Shown: one piece after another, positions 1-8,894 of the stretch | Numbering within the stretch: position 1 is the stretch's first letter | Layout: each line of letters opens with the position of its first letter | Assembly: GCA_016875915.1 (NCBI GenBank) | Contig: VGOM01000018.1 | Span: forward strand, 1 to 41,777 | DNA from: Chloroflexota bacterium | Lineage (GTDB): Bacteria; Chloroflexota; Dehalococcoidia; UBA2247; RBG-13-53-26 | Length of the DNA stretch: 41,777 bases | Reading direction: 5' to 3' | The notes under the pieces: model-generated | Told to the model about the DNA's origin: nothing | Database searches by the model: none | What the model saw: the letters and a program-made list of their open reading frames with translations, nothing else | Translations under genes and position numbers: made by a program

Positions 1-1186
1 TGCTGGGCCCCCATCCCTTGGGGTAGACCTTCTGCATGGCTTCCTTGAATAGCGCCAGGCTCTTGACGGAACACAGCGGCCAGCGATCGGCGCTGACATT
101 GTCCCGCTTTCTCAGCGGGTGCTTGATCTGGCGGTCCCAGTTGATCTCATCGAGGAGAGGGAGGTAGCTGGGCCAGTCGCTGAGCACGCAGCCGCCCTCC
201 CTGTCGATGTTTCCGGTTATGGCCCGCAGCCAGCACTTGCCCAGCACCGAGCTGAGTCCAGCCCCGTTGCCGAGGTGGCAGTTGGCCACGCCGAAAGTGA
301 TCACCGCTGCCGGTGCTTTGGCGAAGGCCCTCGCCGCGGCGGCGATGTCCTGGGCCGGAACGGAAGTGATTTGGGATGCCTTCTCTGGCGGGTATTCTCG
401 GGCCAGGGCGCTCACTTCCTCGAAGCCCAGGCACCACTTGGCCACGAATTCCTTGTCGTAGATCCCCTCATTGATGATCACATTCAGCATGCCCAGTGCC
501 AGGGCGCCGTCGGTCCCTGGCCGGAGCTGCAGCCAGATGTCTGCCTCCTTGGCGCATTCCGTCGGTCTGGGGTCGACCACTATCACCTTCATGCCCTGGC
601 TCTTGGCATACTGGTAGCCGGCCCAGATCCTGGGCTCTGACTGGGACATGTTGGCCCCCCAGACAATGACCGCGCCGGTCTTCTGTGGATCCAGGAATGT
701 GGCCCAGGCGCCGGTGGTGTCATGACCATACATGGCGCATTCGATGGGATACTCGGCCTCCCCGCAGTTCTTGCCCAGGTGGAAGAAATTGGGTGTACCC
801 CACAGGTTGCACCACTTCCAGGCGGCGGGGTCGCCCGGACCGTGAGGAGAGCCTCCCAGGACCAGCACCGCTTCTGGACCGTAGCGGGCACGGATAGCCT
901 CCAGCTTGCTGGCCATCTCGTCCATGGCCTGGTCCCAGTCGATCCTCTGCCATTTGGCCTCACCTCTGGCGCCCTTCCTCTTCAGGGGATAGTTCAGGCG
1001 TTTCGGGTGATAGTGGTAGTCGATGGCGTTGGCGCCGCGCTCACACAGGTTGCCGAACAGGGACTCCTGGTCAGGTTCGACCTTGGTGATCTTGACCCCG
1101 GTGAGATGCGCCTTGATGAAACACGCTGATCCGCAGACCGGACAGGTTCCCTTCCTCACGGTTGTGCTGCTGGCTTCGGTTGTCAT
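1..1186 (-). CDS. Molybdopterin-dependent oxidoreductase, catalytic subunit (3' end outside window)
   Basis: The frame is open from an ATG at 1186 to the window edge, about 395 residues of a protein that is normally 650-800 aa. A strong ribosome site (aaggaggggg) lies just upstream. The N-terminus has CPVCGSAC followed about 26 residues later by NLCERG, the four-cysteine [4Fe-4S] pattern of the DMSO-reductase/formate-dehydrogenase superfamily. Further on are VIVWGANMSQSEPR and KVIVVDPRPTECAKEADIWL, typical of the bis-MGD binding domain, and RPGTDGALALGMLNVII. The Cys in GKNCGEAEY (about residue 140) is a possible Mo ligand, but this is an inference. No Tat twin-arginine signal is seen at the N-terminus, so it is probably cytoplasmic. 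Substrate cannot be told from this part; acetylene hydratase, formate dehydrogenase and thiosulfate/polysulfide reductase relatives all share these motifs. It has its own promoter and is not clearly part of the proS operon. Confidence 0.88.
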   Translation of the reverse strand, partial: MTTEASSTTVRKGTCPVCGSACFIKAHLTGVKITKVEPDQESLFGNLCERGANAIDYHYHPKRLNYPLKRKGARGEAKWQRIDWDQAMDEMASKLEAIRARYGPEAVLVLGGSPHGPGDPAAWKWCNLWGTPNFFHLGKNCGEAEYPIECAMYGHDTTGAWATFLDPQKTGAVIVWGANMSQSEPRIWAGYQYAKSQGMKVIVVDPRPTECAKEADIWLQLRPGTDGALALGMLNVIINEGIYDKEFVAKWCLGFEEVSALAREYPPEKASQITSVPAQDIAAAARAFAKAPAAVITFGVANCHLGNGAGLSSVLGKCWLRAITGNIDREGGCVLSDWPSYLPLLDEINWDRQIKHPLRKRDNVSADRWPLCSVKSLALFKEAMQKVYPKGWGPS

Positions 1187-1263
1187 GGCTCCCCCTCCTT
1201 CAGAATCCCAGCGCGACCTGGACGCGAACGTCGTGACACATGAATGTTGAGCTTGCCCAGGAT

Positions 1264-1292
1264 GATACAGGATGGGCACGGGAGGCTGTCAA
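1264..1292 (-). promoter_or_regulatory. Sigma-70-type promoter of the molybdopterin oxidoreductase gene
   Basis: On the minus strand TTGACA (1292-1287), a 17-base spacer and TGTATC (1269-1264) lie about 80 bases before the ATG at 1186. The -35 is perfect and the spacing ideal. It lies in the 158-base gap after proS, so the oxidoreductase can be transcribed separately. Confidence 0.6.
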
Positions 1293-1344
1293 ACGCACCT
1301 TGAACAAGTAGCGGGGAGCCCGATTGTGGGGACGGGGGAAGGCC

Positions 1345-3066
1345 CTACTGGGGATGCCCCGGCCTGTTGCCCGGCCGGAGAAGCTCCTCGATCCGCCGGA
1401 CCATGCCCTCCAGGGGCAGGAGTTCGCTCTGTTCGCTGTCGCGCCACTTCAGTTCGGCGCTCTTCGACTTCAGAGTGCGTGGGCTGATCACCAGTCGCAG
1501 GGGTATGCCCAGGAGGTCGACGTCGTTGAACTTCACCCCGGGCGATTCCTGGCGATCGTCAAGAAGTACCTCAATGCCCTTCGACCCCAGTTCGGCGTAG
1601 ATCTCTTCCGCCGCTGTGGCTACATCAGCCTTGTCCGCCCCCAGCGGGCAGAGGTATACGTGATAGGGGGACAGCGGCACTGGCCAGACGATGCCCTTGT
1701 CGTCGTGATTCTGCTCGATGGCCGCGGCCATCAGGCGGCCCACCCCGATGCCGTAGCAGCCCATGATGATCGGCCTGGTCTCCCCCTTCTGGTCCAGGAA
1801 GGAAGCCCCCAGCCCTTCGCTGAACACCGTTCCCAGCTTGAAGATGTGTCCCGCCTCGATACCCCTGGTGGAGACAAGCGGGCTTCCGCACCTGGGGCAT
1901 CCCTGCCCCGGCTGAGCCACGGCGATGTCCAGCATCGTGTCAACCTGGAAGTCCCGAGGATAGTTGACGTTGCTCAGATGGTAGTCTGGCCTGTTGGCCC
2001 CGGCTACGAAGTTCGATCCCATCTTGATGGAGTCGTCGGCCACCGTCCTCACTCCTGACAGGCCTATGGGAGAGGCCCATCCGGCCACCAGCCCCGCCTG
2101 GCGCACCCTTTCCTCTCCAGCCAGTTGCAGATCGGCGCACTTCAGGGCGTTCTTCAGCTTCGTTTCGTTGACTTCGAGGTCGCCCCTGATGAGCACGAAG
2201 ATCAGGCTGCCGTCGGCGGCGTAGAACACCGCCTTGAGCGTCTGCATCTTGGCAATGCCCAGGTATCCCGCCACTTCCTCGATGGACTTCATCCCCGGCG
2301 TGGCGATCTCCTCCTTCTCTTTGAGCGGCCCGTGCTCGCCTTCCGCCTTGGCGCTCTGCGCCTTCTCCATGTTGGCCGCGTACTTGCACTGCCGGCAGCG
2401 GATGATCACATCCTCGCCGCTCTCTGCGACCACCATGAATTCGTGTGAGTCCTTGCCTCCGATGGCCCCGCTGTCGGCCTCAACCTCCATGGTGGGCAGG
2501 CCGCAGCGCTCGAAGATGTTGAGGTATGCCCGCCTCATCTTCTGGTAGCTGGCATCCAGTCCCTCCTCGTCCGTGTCGAAGCTGTACAGATCCATCATGG
2601 GGAACTCCCTCACCCGGAGCAGACCGCCACGGGGCCGCGGCTCATCGCGGAACTTCGTCTGGATCTGATATAGGAGGAGAGGCAGATCACGGTAGCTCCT
2701 CACCTGGTGGCGGACCAACTCGGTGATGATCTCCTCATGGGTTGGGCCCAGACACAGCCGGCGTTCCCGCCGGTCAGTGAGGGTGAACAGACTCTGCCCG
2801 AAGGCCTGATCCCGGCCCGTCCTTTGCCAGAGTTCGTGGGGCTGGAGGACCGGCATGGACACCTCCTGCCCGCCCGCTCCGTCCAGTTCCTCGCGGATGA
2901 TCTGCTCCAGGTTGCGCAGCACCCGCCACCCCAGTGGCAGGTACGCATAAATGCCCGAGGCCACCTGGTGGATCATCCCTGCTCTGACCAGCAACTGGTG
3001 GCTCACCGTGTCCGCCTCGGCCGGAGCCTGCCGCAGTGTCTTGGTCATCAGTTGAGACATCCGCAT
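1345..3066 (-). CDS. proS: Prolyl-tRNA synthetase (bacterial type with editing domain)
   Basis: Charges tRNA-Pro with proline in the cytoplasm. The 573-residue protein follows the long bacterial-type ProS along its whole length. Class II motif 1 region SMPVLQPHELW and motif 2 region FRDEPRPRGGLLRVREF come first, then the INS editing insertion (about residues 225-390, with GSNFVAGANRPDYHL), motif 3 GCYGIGVGRLMAAAIEQ, and the C-terminal anticodon-binding domain (about 470-565). The ATG at 3066 is preferred because GAGGA lies 7 bases upstream; a GTG one codon earlier (3069) is also possible. The INS domain contains CPRCGSPL. It is the last gene of the long operon, 24 bases after ispG. Confidence 0.97.
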   Translation of the reverse strand: MRMSQLMTKTLRQAPAEADTVSHQLLVRAGMIHQVASGIYAYLPLGWRVLRNLEQIIREELDGAGGQEVSMPVLQPHELWQRTGRDQAFGQSLFTLTDRRERRLCLGPTHEEIITELVRHQVRSYRDLPLLLYQIQTKFRDEPRPRGGLLRVREFPMMDLYSFDTDEEGLDASYQKMRRAYLNIFERCGLPTMEVEADSGAIGGKDSHEFMVVAESGEDVIIRCRQCKYAANMEKAQSAKAEGEHGPLKEKEEIATPGMKSIEEVAGYLGIAKMQTLKAVFYAADGSLIFVLIRGDLEVNETKLKNALKCADLQLAGEERVRQAGLVAGWASPIGLSGVRTVADDSIKMGSNFVAGANRPDYHLSNVNYPRDFQVDTMLDIAVAQPGQGCPRCGSPLVSTRGIEAGHIFKLGTVFSEGLGASFLDQKGETRPIIMGCYGIGVGRLMAAAIEQNHDDKGIVWPVPLSPYHVYLCPLGADKADVATAAEEIYAELGSKGIEVLLDDRQESPGVKFNDVDLLGIPLRLVISPRTLKSKSAELKWRDSEQSELLPLEGMVRRIEELLRPGNRPGHPQ

Positions 3067-3090
3067 CACTGAGTCCTCGCCATCTTCAGA

Positions 3091-4143
3091 CTAGATTCGG
3101 GCCACCTCGTCCATCAGGCTCTCCAGGAAGTCCTTCTCTTCCACGGTGCGGACCACCTCGCCCTTCCGGAAGATGGCCCCCCGGCCCTTTCCGCAGGCGA
3201 TGCCGACATCGGCACTCCTGGCCTCCCCCGGGCCGTTGACTACGCAGCCCATCACAGCCACCTTGATCGATCGGTCAACAGTGGAGAGCCGGCCCTCCAC
3301 GCTTTCGGCCAGGCTGACCAGGTCCACTTCGCATCTGCCGCAGGTGGGACAGCTCACCAGGGTGGGGCCCCGCTCCCGTAGATTGAGGCTCTTCAGGATC
3401 TCGTAGGCCGCCATCACTTCATCTTCCGGTTCACCGGTAAGCGATACCCGGATGGTGTCCCCAAGCCCGTGGTAGAGCAGCACCCCGATCCCCACCGCGC
3501 TGCGAACGACCCCGGTCCTGGGCAGACCCGCCTCGGTGATGCCCAGGTGCAGGGGATAGGGGGCCTTCTTGGCCATGAGCTGATACGCCGCGATGGTGTC
3601 CGGAACGTCGAAGGCCTTGAGCGATATCTTGATCAGGTCGAAGTCCAGGCTTTCCAGAAGGCGTATCTGGCCCAGGGCAGCCTCCACCATCTGCTCCGGG
3701 AGGGAAGCCCTGATCTTGGCCGACTTGGGCAGGCTGCCGGCGTTCACTCCTATACGGATGGGCACGCCCCTCGGTTTCGCCTCCTGGACCACGGCCGCGA
3801 CGTGTGATCTCCTGCTGATGTTCCCCGGGTTCAGCCTCAGGCCGTCAACCCCGGCCTTGAGGGCCGCCAGGGCCAGCAGGTGGTCGAAGTGGATGTCGGC
3901 GATGACGGGGATGCTCACCCGGCGCTTGATTGCAGCCAGGGCTTCGGCGGCCTGGTCGTCAGGCACGGCCACTCTAACCATTTCGCAGCCCGTGTCCTCC
4001 AGTGAGTGGATCTGCCTGACGGTGGCGGCCACATCTCGGGTGTCTGTCTTGGTCATTGATTGGACCACCACTGGGGCGCCTCCGCCCACTGTCACGCCGC
4101 CGATCACTAGGGGCCGGCTCATCCTGCGTCTCTTCACGGTCAC
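3091..4143 (-). CDS. ispG: 4-hydroxy-3-methylbut-2-en-1-yl diphosphate synthase (IspG/GcpE)
   Basis: Penultimate step of the MEP isoprenoid pathway: reduces MEcPP to HMBPP with a [4Fe-4S] cluster. The 350-residue protein has the TIM-barrel N-terminus (PLVIGGVTVGGGAPVVVQSMT, VRVAVPDDQAAEAL, PVIADIHFDHLLAL, GLRLNPGNI) and the C-terminal cluster domain with SCPTCGRCEVD and MGCVVNGPGEA, which supply the three cysteines and the glutamate that bind the cluster. Length matches the short bacterial type, without the plant/Chlamydia insertion. The start is GTG at 4143; GTGA overlaps the rseP stop by four bases, pointing to translational coupling. It shares the operon with dxr, another MEP enzyme, so the pathway is probably co-regulated with lipid-carrier synthesis by uppS. 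Confidence 0.96.
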   Translation of the reverse strand: MTVKRRRMSRPLVIGGVTVGGGAPVVVQSMTKTDTRDVAATVRQIHSLEDTGCEMVRVAVPDDQAAEALAAIKRRVSIPVIADIHFDHLLALAALKAGVDGLRLNPGNISRRSHVAAVVQEAKPRGVPIRIGVNAGSLPKSAKIRASLPEQMVEAALGQIRLLESLDFDLIKISLKAFDVPDTIAAYQLMAKKAPYPLHLGITEAGLPRTGVVRSAVGIGVLLYHGLGDTIRVSLTGEPEDEVMAAYEILKSLNLRERGPTLVSCPTCGRCEVDLVSLAESVEGRLSTVDRSIKVAVMGCVVNGPGEARSADVGIACGKGRGAIFRKGEVVRTVEEKDFLESLMDEVARI

Positions 4144-5456
4144 AGGAAGTCCTCCCCCTGGATCAGCCGGGCGATGTCCAGATAGAAGATCACCACGAAT
4201 AGAGTGATCATCAGCGCCGTCCCCACGGCGTAGACGAAGTGGGTTGTCCGTTCCGAGATGCGTTTCCCCCGGCGCAGCCCCTCTATCAGGGCTATGGACA
4301 TGCCGCCTCCGTCCAGGGGCGGGATGGGCAGGAAGTTGAACAGGGCCAGCCCCATGCTGATTAGGCCGCCCATGAACAGGACGTTGGCGTAGCCGCCTGA
4401 GCTGACCGTCTCGACGGTCAGTTGTCCGGCACCGATCGGCCCCACCACCGCCAGGTCAGGGTTATCCCTGATCATGGGGATGGACTCCTTGATCAGGCTG
4501 GGAATGTGTACCATGAAGTCGCCTCCGCGGTAGAAGGCCTCCCACACCGGCAATCGCTCCGATACCAGGGCCGCGCCGTCCACCCAGCGGTTGCTGATGC
4601 CCAAAGGAGCCCTGGCCTCCACGGTCAACTCTATGATGTCCTCGGAGCCGATCTCCCGATCATCGACCCGCAGTAGCACCATGTCCAGTTCACCGCTGTC
4701 GCCGGCGGAGTCGATGGCGGCGGTCATGCTTTCTTCATCGTAGACCGACCTGTGATTGATGCCTAGGATGGTGTCTCCGGGCCTGATGCCCGCCCGCTCC
4801 GCCGGTGAGCCCTCTTCGATGCCAGCCACTACCCCCCAGCAGAGGATAACCCCGATAAGGTAGCGGTCGCTGTCCGGGTCGATCTCAGGCTTCAGACTGA
4901 CCTCCAGTTCTTCACCATCCCTGTCGATGATCAGGGTCTTCTCTGATCCGCCGTCTCGGTTTACTGCGTCCTGCAGGTCCTCCCATTTGTGTATCTCGCG
5001 GTCGCCGACCCGGAGGATGATGTCGCCCGACCCAAGGCTTGCCCGGGACGCAGGCGAATCATCGGATACGTAGTGTATCATGGCCCCGTTGCCGTGCAGC
5101 ACCTTCATCGGCACCATGAAGAAGGCGCTCAGGAAGAGGAAGGCCAGGAAGGCGTTGACCAGAGGGCCAGCGAAGTAGACTCCCATCCTGGTCCACGGAC
5201 CTCTGCCGGCCAGACCGCCCGGCACGGCGGGGTCATTCTCTCCCAGAGGCCTGACGAAGGCCCCCACCGGCAAGAGGTTGATCGAGTACTCGGTCTCTCC
5301 CCGTTTCAAAGCGAACAGCCGGGGAGGAAAGCCGATGCCGAACTCCTCGACCTTGATCCCTGCTCTTCTGCAGGCCAGGAAGTGGCCCAGTTCGTGGCAG
5401 GTGATCAGGAAGAAGAGAACGCCCACGAAGACCAGGATGATGAAGGCGATGCCCAT
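4140..5456 (-). CDS. rseP: RseP-type site-2 intramembrane zinc metalloprotease
   Basis: Intramembrane protease of the S2P/M50 family that cleaves membrane-anchored regulators or remnant signal peptides. The 438-residue sequence begins with a transmembrane helix containing the zinc motif HELGH (about residues 21-25), and a later helix carries the third ligand motif NFLPIPPLDGGG near residue 380. Between them are two PDZ domains, about 125-190 (SPASRASLGSGDIILRVGD) and 205-285 (GSPAERAGIRPGDTILGIN). The C-terminus ends with a further membrane helix. It starts at ATG 5456, three bases after the dxr stop, and its stop overlaps the ispG start. Its place between dxr and ispG is common in Chloroflexota and Firmicutes. 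An ECF sigma gene occurs in the window but no anti-sigma substrate is adjacent. Confidence 0.95.
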   Translation of the reverse strand: MGIAFIILVFVGVLFFLITCHELGHFLACRRAGIKVEEFGIGFPPRLFALKRGETEYSINLLPVGAFVRPLGENDPAVPGGLAGRGPWTRMGVYFAGPLVNAFLAFLFLSAFFMVPMKVLHGNGAMIHYVSDDSPASRASLGSGDIILRVGDREIHKWEDLQDAVNRDGGSEKTLIIDRDGEELEVSLKPEIDPDSDRYLIGVILCWGVVAGIEEGSPAERAGIRPGDTILGINHRSVYDEESMTAAIDSAGDSGELDMVLLRVDDREIGSEDIIELTVEARAPLGISNRWVDGAALVSERLPVWEAFYRGGDFMVHIPSLIKESIPMIRDNPDLAVVGPIGAGQLTVETVSSGGYANVLFMGGLISMGLALFNFLPIPPLDGGGMSIALIEGLRRGKRISERTTHFVYAVGTALMITLFVVIFYLDIARLIQGEDFL

Positions 5457-5459
5457 GGG

Positions 5460-6617
5460 CTATCGAGGTCTCCATTTCGCGGCCTGCTCCCTGGCCCAGG
5501 CATCGGCGGCCAGTATCTGTTCCAGGGTGGGCTGTGCCACGGCCCGGTGCCGGTCGAGGGTGTCTTCGACCAGCCTGGCGATATCCAGGAAGCCGATCTT
5601 GTGAGCCAGGAAGAGATCCACTGCCACCTCGTCCGCGGCGCAGAGCACAGCCGGATAGGTGCCGCCTTGCTCTGCCGCTTCTCTGGCCATTCTGAGACAG
5701 GGGAACTTCCCCGTGTCGGGCGGCTCGAAATTGAGGGACCTTGGTCGGCCGAAATCCATTCGAGGCAGATCAGGATTGGCCAACCTCTGTGAGTGGGCCA
5801 CTGCGTACTGTATGGGCAGGCGCATGTCCGGTTCGCTGAGCTGGGCCTTGACGGAGCCGTCGACGAACTCCACCATGGAGTGGACGATGCTCTCGGGATG
5901 GATCACCACGTCGATCCGGTGCAGGGGCAGGCCGAAGAGCCAGCGGGCCTCGATGATCTCCATGCCCTTGTTCATCAGATTGGCCGAGTCGATGGTCACC
6001 TTGGGTCCCATCTTCCAGGTGGGGTGTCTTAGGGCTTGCTCCGGTGTTATCCCTGCCATCTCCTTCTCCTTGCAGCGCAGAAAGGGCCCGCCCGAGGCGG
6101 TGAGGATCAATCGGGCCACCTCATCGCGGCTCTCGCCCCGCAGGCACTGCCAGATGGCGCTGTGCTCGCTGTCCACCGGGGTGATCTCCACCCCTTGTCG
6201 CTCCGCTTCGGCCATGACCATGGCCCCCGCCATGACCAGGACCTCCTTGTTGGCCAAGGCTACGTGCTTCCCGGCCCGGATGGCTGCCAGTGTCGGCACC
6301 AACCCCGCCTTGCCCGAGGTGGCCACTACCACCACGTCGACATCGGGGCATGAGGCCATCTCCTCTGCCGTCACCGGCTGCGCGGATGGGGCATCGGATG
6401 GCCAGGCCGGACTTTGCGTCTCGTGGGTTGCGGATTCAAGGGAGACGAATCGCGGCTGGAATTCCGTGACCTGTTCCGCCAGGAGGGTGGCATTCTTCCC
6501 GGCTCCCAGGCCCACTATGCGGTATCTGTCACTGAAGGTGCGGCCTATCTCGAGTGTCTGCTGCCCTATGGAACCTGTGGAGCCGAGGATGGCTATCCGC
6601 TTCAGTCCACCGCCCAT
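5460..6617 (-). CDS. dxr: 1-deoxy-D-xylulose 5-phosphate reductoisomerase
   Basis: Converts DXP to MEP with NADPH, the first committed step of the MEP pathway. The 385-residue protein has the nucleotide-binding N-terminus RIAILGSTGSIGQQTLEI, then ALANKEVLVMAG, the metal and substrate site PVDSEHSAIWQCL, the flexible-loop region LTASGGPF, HPTWKMGPKVTIDSANLMNKG and HPESIVHSMVEF. The reading frame stays open further upstream inside cdsA, but homology begins at the Met-Gly-Gly-Gly-Leu-Lys-Arg at 6617, so the ATG there is chosen. A CTG four codons later (6605) would give the usual short Leu/Met-Lys-Arg start. It overlaps the cdsA end by 16 bases. Confidence 0.96.
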   Translation of the reverse strand: MGGGLKRIAILGSTGSIGQQTLEIGRTFSDRYRIVGLGAGKNATLLAEQVTEFQPRFVSLESATHETQSPAWPSDAPSAQPVTAEEMASCPDVDVVVVATSGKAGLVPTLAAIRAGKHVALANKEVLVMAGAMVMAEAERQGVEITPVDSEHSAIWQCLRGESRDEVARLILTASGGPFLRCKEKEMAGITPEQALRHPTWKMGPKVTIDSANLMNKGMEIIEARWLFGLPLHRIDVVIHPESIVHSMVEFVDGSVKAQLSEPDMRLPIQYAVAHSQRLANPDLPRMDFGRPRSLNFEPPDTGKFPCLRMAREAAEQGGTYPAVLCAADEVAVDLFLAHKIGFLDIARLVEDTLDRHRAVAQPTLEQILAADAWAREQAAKWRPR

Positions 6618-7525
6618 ATGACGTAATAGTATGCGATTGCCCCCGTGAACACAAGGCTGTCTATTCGGTCCAGGATCCCCCCGTGGCCGGGCATCAGCCG
6701 GCCGGAGTCCTTGGCTCCCGCCCGGCGCTTGATGAGGGATTCCAGGAGATCGCCGAGTTGGGCGAGGACGCCCACTAGGCAGCCGACGACTGTGGTCTGG
6801 ATGTAGTCTAGCGGCAGTTCCCAGCCCCCCAGGTTGAGCAGGCTTCGCAGTGCCAGGGCGGCCGCCACTGAGGCCGCGAAGCCTGCGGCCGCCCCCTCCC
6901 AGGTCTTCTTGGGACTGATCACCGGCGCCATGCGATGCCTGCCCCAGGTGCGGCCGATGAAGTAGGCTGCTGTGTCGCAGGCGAAGGTGGAGAACAGGAC
7001 CAGAAGGACCAGTTCCCTGCCGTGGTCGAGTTCCCTCAACATCACGTAGTGACCGAGCAGCCAGCCCATGTAGAGGATGCCGGCCACCGTCCACCCCCAG
7101 TTGACCACCAGCCTGTCTCTTCCGGACGCTGACAGCGGGCTTGTGGACGGTGGGGCATGCTGTTCTTCAGCGGGGTCTTGGGGTGACCCCCGACGGACCC
7201 AGCCCAGCCAGATCAGTGGCAGGACCGCCGCTGAGGCAAGCAGTGCCGAGTTGACATAAAGCCTGTCAAAATGCGCGGCGACCACGAAGGCCGGGGCCCA
7301 TATCACTCCGAACAGGGTCAGTGGCCGGCCCCCGGCTCCCGCCGCGAGCCGATAGAACTCAAGCGCTCCGAGAATCGCTATGAGGCTGATCAGGAAGATG
7401 AGGAGCGGGACACCGAGACCGGGTACGTCAAACCACACGCAAGCCAGCAGGAGGGGGATGGCCCATAGCGCGGTGGTGACCCTCTGTCTCATCCCAGCTC
7501 GGTGAAGCCCTCCGGTGAGCGGCAC
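6602..7525 (-). CDS. cdsA: Phosphatidate cytidylyltransferase (CDP-diglyceride synthase)
   Basis: Makes CDP-diacylglycerol from CTP and phosphatidate in the cytoplasmic membrane, the branch point of phospholipid synthesis. The protein is strongly hydrophobic with about seven to eight membrane segments. The C-terminal family signature is clear: SLIKRRAGAKDSG followed by PGHGGILDRIDSLVF, with the metal-binding Asp residues. The GTG at 7525 shares a base with the uppS stop (TAGTG) and has GGAG four bases upstream, giving 307 aa. An ATG at 7492 (296 aa, starting Met-Arg-Gln-Arg) gives the more usual N-terminus, so the exact start is unsure. It sits between uppS and dxr as in many bacteria. Confidence 0.94.
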   Translation of the reverse strand: MPLTGGLHRAGMRQRVTTALWAIPLLLACVWFDVPGLGVPLLIFLISLIAILGALEFYRLAAGAGGRPLTLFGVIWAPAFVVAAHFDRLYVNSALLASAAVLPLIWLGWVRRGSPQDPAEEQHAPPSTSPLSASGRDRLVVNWGWTVAGILYMGWLLGHYVMLRELDHGRELVLLVLFSTFACDTAAYFIGRTWGRHRMAPVISPKKTWEGAAAGFAASVAAALALRSLLNLGGWELPLDYIQTTVVGCLVGVLAQLGDLLESLIKRRAGAKDSGRLMPGHGGILDRIDSLVFTGAIAYYYVIWAVD

Positions 7526-8241
7526 TAGACTCCGAAGTTCCGCTTCCGCTCACTGTAGGCGACCAGCGCTTTGCGGACCTCTTCTTCGTCGAAGTCCGGC
7601 CAGTAGACCGGGGTGAAGTAGAACTCGCTGTAGGCAGACTGCCACAGAAGGAAGTTGCTCAGCCTCACTTCCCCCGCAGTCCGGACAATGAGGTCGGGAT
7701 CCGGCAAACCGGCGCTGTAGAGGTATCTGCTGAACAGGTCTTCATCGATCATCTCCGGGGCGATGCCGCTCTTCGCTACCTGCTGTGCAGCGTTGACGAT
7801 CTCCGCCCTGCCGCCGTAGTCGAAGGCCACGCTGAGGGTCATGACAGGGTTGTCCTTGGTGAGGTCGACGGCATAGCGAACCTGCTTCTGAACCCGCTCG
7901 GAAAGCCTGTCCATTCTGCCCAGATGGCGGAGTCGGATGCCCTTCTCGTGCAGGGCTTTGGTCTCGCGCTTGATTACCCGGCCCAGGATATGGAGTAGCT
8001 CCCTCACCTCCGCCTCGGGGCGGCTCCAGTTCTCCGTTGAGAAGGCATAGAGTGTCAGGTATCTCACCTGGTACTTCACGAAGGCCTCGACCACCCGGCG
8101 GATGTTCTCCGTGCCGGCACGGTGGCCCTCCATTCTGGATTTGCCGCGCCCCTCGGCCCACCTGACGTTCCCGTCCATGATGATGGCCACATGGACAGGC
8201 AGAGGCGTGATTGCTGCGTCGTTGGCCTGGGCTTGTCTCAT
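7525..8241 (-). CDS. uppS: Undecaprenyl (polyprenyl) diphosphate synthase, cis-prenyltransferase
   Basis: Condenses isopentenyl diphosphate onto farnesyl diphosphate to make the lipid carrier for cell-envelope glycans. The 238-residue protein has all five cis-prenyltransferase blocks: HVAIIMDGNVRWA, GHRAGTENIRR, LTLYAFSTENWSRP, VAFDYGGRAEIVNA, and LIVRTAGEVRLSNFLLWQ with AYSEFYFTPVYWPDF. One oddity is the first block: the Gly that normally follows Asp-Gly-Asn (DGNGRW) is Val here (codon GTC at about 8174). The catalytic Asp and the Arg-Trp are kept, so activity is probably retained. No good Shine-Dalgarno sequence precedes the ATG. A 95-base gap separates it from frr. Confidence 0.96.
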   Translation of the reverse strand: MRQAQANDAAITPLPVHVAIIMDGNVRWAEGRGKSRMEGHRAGTENIRRVVEAFVKYQVRYLTLYAFSTENWSRPEAEVRELLHILGRVIKRETKALHEKGIRLRHLGRMDRLSERVQKQVRYAVDLTKDNPVMTLSVAFDYGGRAEIVNAAQQVAKSGIAPEMIDEDLFSRYLYSAGLPDPDLIVRTAGEVRLSNFLLWQSAYSEFYFTPVYWPDFDEEEVRKALVAYSERKRNFGV

Positions 8242-8293
8242 TCTAGAAGGGAGGCAGGGTCTTCCGGGGTCAGGTAGCTGATTCCGGTGTTCA

Positions 8294-8327
8294 GGTCACG
8301 CCGATGTGGCAATGGTCTCTCGTGACC
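8294..8327 (-). repeat. Intercistronic stem-loop between frr and uppS
   Basis: A 7-base inverted repeat, GGTCACG (8294-8300) and CGTGACC (8321-8327), with a 20-base loop lies in the only sizeable gap (8242-8336) of this part of the operon. There is no T-run, so it may be an mRNA processing or stability element, not a terminator. Confidence 0.35.
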
Positions 8328-8336
8328 AGAATCCAG

Positions 8337-8894
8337 CTAGATCTCCATGATCTCGGTTTCCTTGTCTTGGCCGATCTGGGCTATCTCGGCGATGAACCGG
8401 TCGGTCAGCTTCTGCAGTCTGTCTGAGGCCCGGACGCTCTCATCGTGCGAAGCTCCCTTGTTCTTCTCCAACTTCCTCAGTTCCTCCATCGCATCCCGTC
8501 TGAGATTGCGGATGGCCACCTTGGATTCCTCCACTCTCTTCCGCACCACCTTGACCAGCTCCTTCCTGCGCTCCTCAGTGGGGGGTGGGATGACCAGCCG
8601 GACGACATCCCCGTCGTTGATGGGGTTCAAGCCCAGGTCGGACTTCAACAGGGCTTTGTGGATGTTGGTCATGATGGTCCTGTCCCACGGCTGAACAAGG
8701 ATGAGCCGGGCCTCCGGTGTGGAGATGGTGGCCAACTGGTTCAGAGGTGTCGGTGTATCGTAGGCTTCGACCTTGATGTGCTCCACCAGGGCTGGCGTTG
8801 CCCTGCCGGAGCGTATGGTCTCCATCTCTCTCTTCAGCACCTGGGTGGTCTTGTGCATCTTGGCGTCGGCTTCCTGGAATATTTGGTCGATCAT
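8337..8894 (-). CDS. frr: Ribosome recycling factor
   Basis: Splits post-termination ribosomes together with EF-G. The 185-residue protein is full length. It carries the family's diagnostic stretches [69 protein letters not shown] and [16 protein letters not shown]. The frame is open further upstream, but the ATG at 8894 gives the normal N-terminus (Met-Ile-Asp-Gln-Ile) and overlaps the pyrH stop as ATGA, indicating coupling. Its position directly after pyrH is near universal in bacteria. Confidence 0.97.
   Translation of the reverse strand: MIDQIFQEADAKMHKTTQVLKREMETIRSGRATPALVEHIKVEAYDTPTPLNQLATISTPEARLILVQPWDRTIMTNIHKALLKSDLGLNPINDGDVVRLVIPPPTEERRKELVKVVRKRVEESKVAIRNLRRDAMEELRKLEKNKGASHDESVRASDRLQKLTDRFIAEIAQIGQDKETEIMEI

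Noticed and set aside
119-1129. Plus-strand frames over the first kilobase
   Set aside because: The minus strand carries a continuous molybdopterin oxidoreductase with cluster cysteines; the plus frames are shadows.
6618-7094. Upstream extension of the dxr frame (to 544 codons)
   Set aside because: The added part lies inside cdsA, is low complexity, and Dxr homology begins at the Met at 6617.
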